DNA from: Ciona savignyi
Lineage: Eukaryota; Chordata; Ascidiacea; Phlebobranchia; Cionidae
Reading direction: 5' to 3'
Assembly (NCBI GenBank): GCA_000149265.1
Contig: CH002980.1
Span: 1,757,699-1,821,698 of the forward strand
Length of the DNA: 64,000 nt
Part shown: piece after piece, positions 12,744 through 24,700 of the stretch
Numbering within the stretch: position 1 is the stretch's first letter
How the letters are laid out: each line of letters opens with the position of its first letter
Translations under genes and position numbers: made by a program
The notes under the pieces: model-generated
Told to the model about the DNA's origin: nothing
The model's input: the letters and a program-made list of their open reading frames with translations, nothing else
Databases searched by the model: none

Positions 12744-15700
12744 CTACAATGAGGCGGGGTACTGGCAGATGAACCAGAGCTCTCTGTTGCACGGTACGTC
12801 ATTCCAGCGACGGTTCTTCGCGGCGTATTCCATGTTGACACAATCTTCGTCGCCCAGTGCGTCATTAGGTTCGCCAGGTGCCCACGCGCCGAACGCTGAT
12901 TCGCCGAGCACAACGGGCGTGCCGTCGCTACAACCAATCAGTATAAGCGTCAATCAAAAATAAAGACCACGAAAATGTTTTAACAATAAGCCTGTATTAA
13001 TGATTTCAAAAATATATTCATAAAATTTTGTAATTGCATTTCCTTGAAACGCAATAGTTTAAATAAGTTAAACAAAAACGAAATCAGAGTCTACTTAAAC
13101 ATATCCAATTTTCGACCGATTAGTGTGGTGGATTAGTGTGTCACCTTTCAACCGAAAGGTTGCAGGTTCAAAACTGGTCACTAGCTAGTCGGTTGTATCC
13201 TTAAGCAAGGCACTTAACGGACATTGTCTATACTTATTGAAATAATGGGTTCTACTAAAGGAAAGTCTCAATAATATTCAACACACTGCAATAGCTCCGG
13301 AAACCCGACGGACGTGAGGTAATCTGACGATGACCCATGTGTTAAATATCCCCTGGTTTTTCCATTCACGAGGATAAACGTGAATATCCTATCCTAACTA
13401 CCTATACCCTTATGTTTTTAACCAACATGTTAATATAAACATATTTAAGAATGTTACTTGCTTTGATAATCAAAAGAATTGCTTTGATTATCATAAGAAA
13501 AAACCTGTAAGAAAAGTAAAGCTCACCTATAAACGAACTGACCCTCTCGTTCTGAATCACTGATTCCAATCCAGAACAAAGTCCACCTGTTTACCTCCCC
13601 GCTTACCAAATCCTGGTAAATTATTGTCCGTATTATAAGTCTATAGAAACAGTGAAAACAAATAATTTCTGATACTTTGTGGTTAAGTTTACGTTTAGTT
13701 GTTTTAAAACAACTACAAAGATATTCAAAACAGACATTACATATGATGGAAACATTACTTAGTTTTTACTAAACTCTATATAATTTTCACTCTGGTATGT
13801 TAAACAACCGATAGGTATGTTAAACAACCGATAAAATCGCTTTTCTAAATGATGACTTGCAAAACTTACACATACCCTGATAAAATCCTGCTGACTTTGG
13901 GTTTTAATTGCGGCCAATATTCCACCATTGGCTTCACATATATTAGAAGCATCCTGGTAGGTGTGTCCATCTTTCTCCACTTTGTAACAATGATCCTCAA
14001 ACCTTCGACCGACTGGACACACTGTTGTGACATTAAAGACTCAATTAGCTACTTGCATATAAAATTCACACTAGAAATCTACATTGATGGATTAAAAAAT
14101 CCATGAGTCGTAAGATTTATTGTCAGATAACTCATCTCCATGATTTCGATGTATAGCTATTTACAGTGTGTTTGATATACACATGATGACATCAGTAATA
14201 ATACCAATAAAGTTAAAAAAATTTAAAGTGAAAGTATTTAGATTAAAGGGGACAACACTACATTCCACTTTCTTTTATATATAGTAAAGTAAACATGTTT
14301 ATTCCTGTGAATGTAAACACAAGGAGTGTTATCACACACAAAATTGTCATATTCCTTAGCACAATATCAGATTGACGATTACGGGAGCTATTGCAATGCA
14401 TAGTACAAGATCGAGACGTTTCTTCTATTTAGGTAGAACACAATAATTCACTAGATTTATGCAATGTCCTGTATGTGATTTAGTAATCAACACAACCGAC
14501 TATTTAGCGACCAGTTTTGAACCCATCGACTGAAAGTCAATGCACCAACCCACGAAGCTATTCAGCCAAACAAATATGTTAAAGAAAACTCCTTTGTTTT
14601 ATCTAAAATCACTGCACTCACCTGGCAAATCACAAGGTCCATCACTAACAAGCACATCGTCCAAAGCAATGTCGCCATGGTAATCAACGCCCCTTACCCC
14701 CTCAAACACAATCTGGAAGGAATGGGCTGCGACAATAGTTGCTCTGCCCAGGAACCACTCGTTTCCTAGATAAGAACATGGAAGTACTCATTAGTATTCC
14801 ACATGCCCACTAACTGGTATTCGAAGCTATTGCAGTTTGAAAAGGTGAGGTTGTTTTAACTTTTAATTAAGTTGGTTTAAACAATGTTAAGCACCCTGGC
14901 AAAAAATAAAAATGACTGCAGCTTTCATGTCCCTAATTTTTCTTCCAACGATCTAGTGCATGTATTATCTTTGAGCTGTGTCCCCATAATAGCATGCACC
15001 ACCTTAGTAACATGAACACTTGAAAAACTTTCAGGTACAAACCAACTCAGGAAAAATAAAGTTTCGTATATCATTTTATTTATGAACATTTTTTATAACA
15101 TGGGTAAGTTTGTGCCTTTTCTAGAGTTGTATTGCAGAAACTATTGCATTATTCATTATTTCTTTCATTTTTAGGAATTGACTTCATACAGGCAAAAACT
15201 GTCATAGACACACAAGCATAGTATAAAGTAGAATCAGTGATCATGACTTTTCTTTTTAAGGTTTAGAGCCACTGACCTTGTGGACCTGACTTTGTCCAAA
15301 TAGGATTTCCAAGGTTGTTTGTATCACCGTTTAATCTGATATAAACATTTAATGCTCCTGTATCCACGCCCTGGGAAATTGGATAGTCAATAAATGATAT
15401 TATCTTTGTACGACCACAGAGTTTAAACAGCATCAACTATTATCTTAAACGTCGAATCGAAACAAGGCGCTTGCTTAGTCAACATATTGCACTTTGGTTA
15501 TGGACATTACTCCAAGCGAATTAATGGTTGAAGGAAACAGTACGAGCATTTAAATTATATACAATATGATAGGTTAGCTTGGTGGGTTAGTGCGTTGCCT
15601 TTTAGCTGAAGGGTTGCAAAACTGGTCACTTACTAGTCGGTTGTGGCCTTGGACAAGGCACTTAACAGACATTTCCTGAACTCAGTAGAATAATAGATTT

Positions 15701-18700
15701 TACGAAATTGAAGGAAATTCTAATCAAACTGCTTTAGTTCTGTTAACCAGTGGTGGGCGCAAGGTTATCTGACAATTGCCCATGTGATAATGCTTCTTCT
15801 GTTGTCCCTTTCATAGGTATTAACTTGAATATCCTATCCTGAATCATACTAAAATAGATTTATTCATTAAGGTGTGTGGAACCTTTTATAACCCAATTGA
15901 TAAAAATTACGTACGTGCATATGATAGTAGAATTGAAGACACTGGGCAGCAGATGGCTTCAAGGGCGGTGAGGAGATCCTGGTTATTTCACCCTGATATC
16001 TGTGGACACAACATATGTTACTTCGTTCACAAAGACATGCTCGGGGTAATATATAAGTAAACAAGATTTTACAGTAGCGTCATGCTAAACAGACAGTCAG
16101 AAGATTTCTAATCGAAACAGGCCTATTACCAGTCAAATGTAATTTTAAGCAATGCACTAAATAATCCTATTCTGCTACAGTAGATTAGAAAATAACTCAA
16201 TAACATTTGCAGTAATATTAAACAAAACGGAAAAATAACAAGTAAAATAAAATTGTTTTTTTTGTAAGTAGCATTAGCAATCAGCTGGAAAAAATCCTTT
16301 ACCTAGGATTGGAAGCTTCTAAGAAGAGATAGATTCCACTTATAGTGCCTGAAGTATGATCAGTGATGGGGCCTGTGTCTGCAGATGAAGTGGCTCCACT
16401 ATGAGTTTCCCAATCAAAATCATCATTACTGTCCTGGAAGAGAAACAGATGTTCAAGAATTAAAACCATTGATAAAAGAATATTTAAAATTTATTTCTTG
16501 TAAATGAGAAAACATGAGAGCATGATCAGTTTGTTACACATAGGCAATCGTCAAATTACTTTGTTCACACTGTTAAGTTACCGCCGCTATTGCAGTGTGT
16601 TGTAAAAAAATAATTTGCTGCCATTGCCTTAAATCAACTTATTATTCCACTAGGTTCAGTCGATTTTTTGTATTATTATTTTTGCTTGACACAGATATAT
16701 TTAAAACATGACTAACATTTAGATTATCTTATGCCCTGTCAAGTCACCAAAGCTTAGTCATTGTGTTTAATATTAACTTTAAGTATTAAATAAATCCACT
16801 GGATCAAGGCAACATCCAATACAAGTTTAATATAATGATTTTTCCAGTGTAGCGGCATATATCATCCCATAGACCAGGGGCGTGCAACTGTTTTGCCCAA
16901 TGGGCCACAACGTACAAGTATAGAGTTACCACGGGCCATACCATCAAACAAATCATATTTTTTTATGACGGCTTTTCTTTTTTGGCAATTGCTTCAGTTA
17001 TCTTAAAACTCAGTTTTGTTACTAACTAGTGTCCTTTTTATAACCATGAATGAAATACATCTTGCTGTTTTTTGCAAATTAGGCAAACTACAATTTGATT
17101 GTGTTGCTCAATGTAGTATTTCACACAGTAATACACGTAATACTGTACCACTGCCAGTTTCATACAATGTACATTATGCTGTAACAATGGGAGGTCGTCA
17201 CAGTACTGCAGCCGGAATTTGATTGCAGTGTAACGTATCTTTATACTGTAGTCAAAAACGTCAACGAATCCAGAAAAAAGTTTTCAATGAATAGGCTACG
17301 AAGCACAAAGTCTGTAGCGGGCCACGTAAATAGGTACCGTATGTTGCACGCCCCTGCCATAGACCATAGTATTCCTAATTAAAATATGTTGTGACTCAGA
17401 CATGGGCAAACTACGGTGCGTGGGGCAAATCCAGTTCCCCTGGGTGTTTATTCTTGCCTGTAGGTTGCTATCGATATGTTGCTAGAATAAATACAGTGAA
17501 AAACTATATGTGAGTACTGGCTCAATCACTTGGCCTGGTAGTCTAAGAATGAAATTATTTTGGCTCATGATTTAAAAAGTGTGCCCACCCTAGTTGTAAC
17601 TGCACAAGAAAGGTAGTAGTAATGGTAAAATAATATTCTAAATACCTGAGTGAATCCACATAAATCAGATGCGGAGAAATCACATTGGATGATCGGTGTT
17701 GGGCATGAACCATCTCTTATTATGACATCATCTATTGCTGAGTCACTATGGTAATCACTACCCCTCACTGCCTCAAAGATAATCTGTAAATTAATGGAAC
17801 ATGATATTTTAGTATTATGTAAGTTAGAATTAGAAAAGGAGATGAGAGTCTATATCAGTGTTCCGCAACCAGTGTGCCACAGCACACTACTGTGCCGCAA
17901 GACAATGCCAAGTGTGCAGTGGGAAAAATATAAATATGATTTTTAAGACCGATTTTTACCAAATATAAGGGATTTTAGTTTTTGAAAATTTAAATATTAC
18001 GGTTATCTGACACTTTGCTAATATAATATAAAATATATATAGCTTGTCCAAGACTTCCATTGTAAAATTTTAACTGCAATGTGTCGTCAAATTCAGTTTC
18101 CAAATGTGGCTTTAATAAAAAAAGTTTGCATATCCACATCCCTTCATCTGAATTTAAATTCGATATTACAACATTTTGATTTGTGGCATCAGTACGATAT
18201 ATAGCAAAACATGGATCAATGGTTAGTTCCTCACACTAACTAACCGAATAGTGTTGTGAATTAATGCGTCGCCCTACATAAAATCTTAACCCTTCAGCAG
18301 TACAGTTTTCAGATCGAAACCAGTCTCTAGCTAATCACTTTTTCTAGTGCAAGGCACTTAGCAGCCATCGCCTGAAACTGGTAGATCTGGGCAAATATCA
18401 GCTAAATGGTTTCAAGATTTATGTTTGTATGGAAAATTAAATTATTAACATGTAAATATATACGGACAGTACAAATTTACTTTATCATTTAAGTATCTTT
18501 TATTTATATTTTTGCATTTCTAACCGAACTTCCACCCACCCTGAATGGAGCATTCTCGCTTAAAGTTGCTCTTCCCCGTTTCCATTGGTTGCCGTGGTTA
18601 CCACTCTCCTCCCAAATCTTCCTCGAGGAGGAATCATCCAAGCGCTCAATCAGCACGTTGATGTCCCCGGTCCCAACCCCGAACATGTGGAAGTAGAACT

Positions 18701-21700
18701 CGAGACATTTGCCTGAAAAAGGGCATGAAACTCAAGGGTATATAAAGCAATCTCAATAAAATTTAAGTAAAACTTTTTCTGTGTAAAATATTGAAATGTA
18801 AAAAACTTGAGTAAAACGACAAATGTTGAACAGTTTATACCAATTAAATACAACTTAAACATATGGGATAATATTTACTTGTATTTACTGATGTAGGATG
18901 CTATTTATGGAAAAATTCAAAGTTTATTCCAGGATGATTTTTCTATAGTTAGATGTATGGATTTGTCAGGCAGGTGGAAAATGAAGAATATATCCGCAGT
19001 TATTGTCGGATTTTTTGTTAATATCCTTGCCCAGATAAACAAACCACAAGTTAGCAGCATGCTTTGATACCACCACCTTATAGAAAAAAATGTTTCTATT
19101 TTCACTGGATAAGACACAAACACTTTTAAACTATCACTGGATAAGACACAAACACACTTTTAAGGTAATCAAGTAATCATCAAAACGGAATGCGGTGAAG
19201 ATATTTTATCAAGGAAAACTTTTCAGTTAGAATGTTTTAACATACCACTAGTGGGCTCCATAAGTGGGGAGATCAATCGTGCGATGTGACCCGACCTTCG
19301 CGGTCGTGACCCCTCAATGAACATGTAGTAACCTATGTTGTATGGACATCAAATTAGTATGGGATATAAAATTCAAGCTTAGGCCAGTCAGTTGGCAAAT
19401 GCAATAAACATTTAAACACCCATGTTTGACAGAAAGACAGAATATCACTTGATAACAAACAAATTACCGCTGCTACAGTTGTCTGTTGTTTAGTACAGAA
19501 GCCTTGCTTTAGTTTTTGTAAAGAGGTCTTATTTAGTATAAAATGCAACTTAGTGTATGGTCTCAAGCAATCTTTCAGCTAATTGTCTGTCTTGCTACAT
19601 AATTTTTTGTTATTATGTAACACCCGGATGCATGAAAGCTATTGCAGTGTATGGTAATTTTGATATAACTTTTACTTTATAGATCCATTTGAATCCATGA
19701 AATCGTGACTGTTTCCTATCAGGGTTTTGTTCAGGGTAAAGATCAAACCAAGCATTTGATCTAACCATGACCCCTGTCTTTATCCTTACAATCGGCATGT
19801 GTTTTTATCCCGCATAGTCATACTGGAAACACAATTTCTACCTTGGTCATTGCCGAGGGTATGGTCAAGAGGGGGACCGGTGTCAGATGAAGGAGTCGTT
19901 CCATTGTGGCGGACCCAATCAAAATCATCATTTGTATCGTCAATGAACCCACAAATATCTGGGAGCTCAAAGTTGCATTCGAAGTCTGTGTAAAAATATG
20001 GTGAGGTAGAGATTATCTGCGATTTTTATAAGAAGGAGTGTCATACACAGACCAAGCATATCGTTGTTTGTGTAATTGGTTTCCATTATTTTTTTGCAAT
20101 TGTAGTTCAATTATGACAATATTTTGCTTTTTTAAATCACTGTAATTGTGTGCCAAATCCTGTGTTTGACTTCTGACAACGAACTATGGACATTGCCATA
20201 ATCAAGAGAATTCTACAAAATGTCTTTTGTAATTCTTTAAACTGTTTATATAAAGACAAAAACATATGAATTTCAGCTAAAATAATATATAAATACTTTA
20301 TGTGTGAAACAATTACGATTGTTATCACACAGATTACTATTACATTTTACTTAAGTTGGATTTCCAGATTTACTGCAGTGAAAAACGATCGAGTTTAATA
20401 ATGTGTAGCTAAATGAGCTAATTTTTATTCATAATCTTCATTTTTATGCAACAGTATCGAGATCAATATAAATCTGTGACAAACAAAGCACTGCAGGTAA
20501 GAAGAATACAACTTACTATCAGTGTTAGGGAATATACTTTCCACATTGATGGCATTTGAGTCGGTTGTGGTGGTGGTGGTCTCAGTTGTAGTTGCTCTGG
20601 TGGTTACAAGCGGCCTGGCACTTGATCTTGGAGCTGCAAGTTTACGTCGCTAATATAATCGTGTTTTACCCCTTTAACCGAAGGGTTACAGGTTCAAAAC
20701 TGGTCACTAGCTAGTCGGTTGTATCCTTGGCAAGGCATTTAATGGACATTGACTTAACCCAGCAGATTATTTGGTTCTACTAAATCAATCATACACAACA
20801 CACTGCAATAGCTTCACGAACCCAACGGTGGGCATTAGGTGAACCGACAATTGCCCATGTGTTAACCCCCTTGGTTTTTCCATTTACAGGGATAAACATG
20901 AATATCCTATCCTATCATAATCCTTTATTTATTTTAGTTAACAATAATTGTAAAGGGGAAATCATAAAAAGTTTTTAAATTATGTGGATGTATAAATAGG
21001 TGGAGTTTGTGTAACAAAAATCAGATATGGCAATCATGATAAATAATGTTTATGTATAGATCCAAACTTAAAATTATAGTCTACATATACAGTCATAATT
21101 TTAGGTAAAAATTGTTCATATTGTCCTCATGACTACTTTTAAACGAGTTTTTAAACATATCTACATAAGACTTCATGCACACACAATGTTTAACTTTGTC
21201 ATTTTTATAACAGTATTTTACTCAAATACTGAAGACAAAATATAAGTGGATTAAACGTGGCTTAGTTGTGGGTTTAAAAACAAACGTTAGTGAGACGGTT
21301 GTATCCTTGCAAGTTATGCTTGGTACGTAACTGACATTCTTTAAAAGCTGTTGTTAAAAGGGATTGATATAAATTTTATTTATTTACCCAATATACCGCA
21401 CTAAATTAGGTCTGGTGACCTGACTATGGACACATGGTATTTCACTTACCAGTTTCACCCATGCCATTCAGAGGGGGGCTTAGCACATTATTCTTCACGG
21501 CATATATCGTGATCAGATATTGACTGCCAGGCTGAAGGTTGTCCACATGTACTGGTGGTGCTAAAGCTGACAACTGTTGGAAAGTTTAAAATATAATTAT
21601 TGATTCTACCTAAAAAATCTCCTATTTAGGGCGAAGTAACAAAAACTAAATGTTTTCTTTGCTTATTCTATAAGGGAGAAGGAATTCAGAATAATGGGTT

Positions 21701-24700
21701 TATAAAAGGTAACTTTCAGATACTTTTATAAGAAACTCTGTGTGAAATTAGAACACACTCAGGTTCTTAAAAAGTTGACCAAGTCAAGTTTATATTATTA
21801 AGAGATTGCTCTTAATTTTATCAATGCCCATTCCGCTGTGTGGTACCAATTTGATTTGTTTGCTATTATTTTACAATAGATGAATATCAGGCACAACAGT
21901 TTTCTTTAAGTAAGAATTTCTCTTAAACAAAGCATTGCAGTGTGTTGTGTCTGATTTACTGCCTTCAATTTAGTAGAACCCATTAATCCACTTGGTTCAA
22001 GGAATATCTGTTAAGTGCCTTGCCCAAGAACACAACCGTCTAGTTATAGCATGACTTGGTGGTTTGTTTATAAAACAATAGTCCTAGTTTTGGTTTTGAA
22101 TGTAGGCAATACAGCCCAAAGCATTGACTGATGCATCCTTTAGACGCACTGGCTTATAAGGCGCACAATAAATTTTTAAGAAAAAAAGAATTTAAAGTGC
22201 CTCATATGGTCTTTTGGTAAGTGCTGAAGGATGCAAGCAACAAAAAAGAAAGGTTTGAATTGTGCTACCGTCTGCTACTGCTGGCACTACCCATCGACCA
22301 TACAAACCTGTGTGGAGGAATGGGCTCCCTCTATGTTTTGTATAACAATCCTGTATTCATCTGCTGCAAGTACTGAGAGAGGCTGCCAGGATATGATCAT
22401 CTCTGTGGAGGTGGAGGATAGAACAGATAGTCCAGTGGGTGGCGATATGGAGGTGGTGGTACTGATGGTTGCAGTTGTGGTAGCTGTGGAGATAACTGTT
22501 CAGCTGCTTGCCTTTGCTCGTTGATAATATGGTAATCATAATTATTATTGGGGTTTCATTGTTATCAGTATTACACACAGTTGGCCAACTTTTCCAGAAC
22601 AAAGTTGGCAAGATCAGCCGTTACTTTAAAGATAGGTTTTTAGCCGCCTATAAGGGTTGGTTAAAATTGTCTACTAACTAAGAGTTTATATGACAATGCT
22701 GGTTAGATAAATTGCATCAAGTTTCATGATATCCAAAAAAAAAACTTTTGTTGCATATTTTATTACTAATTTTAATGTTCCAATATTTACCTATTTTCCT
22801 TATATTTAAAATAGATGACTTATTTCTCTTTAGTACCACCTTGAACAGCAAATAATAAAACCTAAACTAGACTATGAAACTCAAATTACTAGTTGTTGGT
22901 GGGATGGTTGTTGAGGGTAATGTTGTGCTTTGGGTACGACTCGGGGCAGCATTTAGACGAGATGACATCAGCGATATCTGTAAAAGCACATGGTTTAAAT
23001 TGCGTTACTTACCATAGTGTATTTTTTTACTTACACACAAATGATTTATGCACATGGCCTAGTACAAATTATCCCTTCTTGGGCCACTATTTTTTTCTGA
23101 CTTGGCTTTTTACTACTGTTAGTTAGAAAATGTTTTAGTCACTGCAGCAATCTTTTTTTATCTGATAAGTTTTTGATATTTACTTAGTGGAAATGCAGAA
23201 ACATAATGTTTATCAAACCAATACAGTTTAAACGAAAATTTGTCCAGAAGCACTGATGCCAAATTCAGCAGACAATGACATGAACTAATTCCCTGTTTCA
23301 CCTGGTTATATATTTCTTCAAGCTCAATTGTGTGATTGGCAATCATATCAGATAAGAAGCTGGTTGTCATGGTTTGTTTATCACCCCTCATCATGATTTC
23401 ACCAGTGAGCAGGGTTATCTGGTTACTGTTCAGCGTCACTGTCTCTGTGATCGTCTGCAGTAAGTTTTCAGTTGCCTGGAAAAAGAAACCATGTAAACCA
23501 TTTCCACCGACTGAAAATAATAGGATGGATACACTTTATGCTTATCCTTGTTATATAAGGACTGTAATAACAAAAAAAATTAATTAGGGTTATAACAAGG
23601 CAATTAAAAAATTATCTTATACAGACAGTCCATTTGCATTGTGTTGGAAATGCTTAAGAAAAGTTGATCTATCAGGTGTAAGCAATATCAGCTACATTTA
23701 TTTTTCAAGGATACAGGTCTTGAAAAAACAATGTGTCATTATGGTGTCAATTGTCATATTTCTACAAGTTGATGTTCTTACTTCCATTTTTCTTTGGTGG
23801 CTTTTCAGGTCCATGGAATGTCGCATGAGCGCCATCTCCGTGTTGTGTTCCATGTTGTTGAAACTCGCCACTTGGTGCTGGATCTGCTGCAAGTTTGCAC
23901 GGTTTTGCTGCCAAGATGAATTGGCTTCTGCTAGCTGGGCCCCCAGTCCCTCGATGACAGCAGAGAGCCGCTGGTCCAGATCTTGGGCATCTTCGGAGGC
24001 AATTGTGAGCGCCGTGCTCTGGCTTTCCACACTCTTTAAAAGATTTGTGGAAAAATAAAAGCAAATAATATCTTAATATTTCAGGCTTTCAAGGAAGATT
24101 AATAAAACCATAACAGTTTCTAGTTCAAACTTAACACTTTGTTAATCTTTCAGGCTTCAGGCTTTTTATATTTTTATCTTTTAGAACTGAAAGACAGGCA
24201 AATTAAACCATGAGAGTGACTAGCTAAAACAAAATTAACACTAGCAATGAGGAATACAATAACATTACCCTGTCTAATCTCAGTTTCAGGTCATTCACCA
24301 CTTCCAATGCATTGGATAGTCTTGTGTGGGTTAAGTTGCTTAGTAACTCTAAACCAACATTGACACTTGATAGATTTTCTTTCATTGACATCACATCTGC
24401 CTCGGATAGTGCAGCCTTTCTTTCAAATTCTTGCATTTTGCTGTTTGTAATGAACTTGGCTATTAAAATTGTGTGAATGCGTTCTGTTTAGAATAAGGAT
24501 AGGACATTCTAAATTAATTGTGAGAATGGGAAAAGGCAAAGGAAGTCAGGTTACATTGTCCTACAGATTAGTTTGGTAGGTTACAGATTAGTTTGGTATA
24601 AACATAAAGATTCTATCTCTTTTACAGCTATTGCAGTGTGTTCTATATAAATGAAACTATTCTACCGTTTTAGCTCAACCCACTATTTTACTGGGTATAG

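Larger units (their letters stand above)
12744..14021 (-). other. C-terminal C-type lectin domain of the giant lectin protein
   Basis: Exons right to left: 13876-14021, 13527-13612, 12744-12927 (stop TAG at 12744-12746). The domain is complete at about 137 residues: CPVGRRFEDHCYKVE, SNICEANGGILAAIKT, FWIGISDSEREGQFVYSDG, FGAWAPGEPND, EDCVNM, RRWNDVPC and WFICQYPASL. It carries the EPN tripeptide and the WND motif of Ca2+ site 2. By family rules that predicts calcium-dependent binding of mannose-type sugars. It is the very C-terminus, as in collectin-like molecules whose coiled coils drive trimerisation. Confidence 0.95.
14622..17783 (-). other. Second MAM domain of the giant lectin protein
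   Basis: Begins in the exon 17646-17783 (CDFSASDLCGFTQ) and continues through 16303-16433, 15915-15999, 15277-15370 and 14622-14765. Hallmarks: DSNDDFDWETHSG, TGPITDHTSG, GIYLFLEASNP, ITRISSPP, CLQFYYHMHGVDTG, LNVYIRLNGD, WTKSGPQGNEWFLGRATI, FQIVFEGVRG and IALDDVLVSDGPC. It ends one linker residue before the lectin domain. The two MAM domains are clearly paralogous in layout, but their internal introns are not all in matching places. Confidence 0.93.
17646..19985 (-). other. First MAM domain of the giant lectin protein
   Basis: Exons right to left: 19842-19985, 19246-19332, 18540-18712, 17646-17783 (the last also opens the second MAM). MAM hallmarks are in order: FECNFELPDICGF, NDDFDWVRHNG, SSDTGPPLDHTLG, GYYMFIEGSRPRRSG, ARLISP, CLEFYFHMFG, GDINVLIER, QWKRGRATL, FRIIFEAVRG and IDDVIIRDGSC. 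By family knowledge MAM domains mediate adhesion and homophilic association of extracellular proteins. The four paired cysteines of the fold are present. Confidence 0.93.
20517..22977 (-). other. Thr-rich linkers and fibronectin type III domain of the giant lectin protein
   Basis: Exons right to left: 22890-22977, 22308-22483, 21450-21573, 20517-20633. The first and the start of the second encode a Thr/Ser/Pro linker (TQSTTLPSTTIPPTT, TTATISTTTTSISPPTG) likely to carry O-glycans. An FN3 domain of about 85 residues follows: STSTEMIISWQPL (strand B with its Trp), EYRIVIQNIEG, then LQPGSQYLITIYAVKNN (the Leu-x-Pro-Gly-x-x-Tyr motif) and LSPPLNG. The last exon is a second Thr-rich linker (VTTRATTTETTTTTTDS). 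The small linker exon at 22890-22977 was placed by phase (0 in, one base out), which is exactly what its neighbours need. Confidence 0.87.

Noticed and set aside
17016-17222. Plus-strand 68-residue open frame inside the hAT element
   Set aside because: Too short and without hAT transposase motifs; the element is non-autonomous.
22231-22524. Plus-strand 97-residue open frame
   Set aside because: Antisense shadow of the FN3 exon at 22308-22483; its Val-rich composition comes from the reverse of Thr codons.
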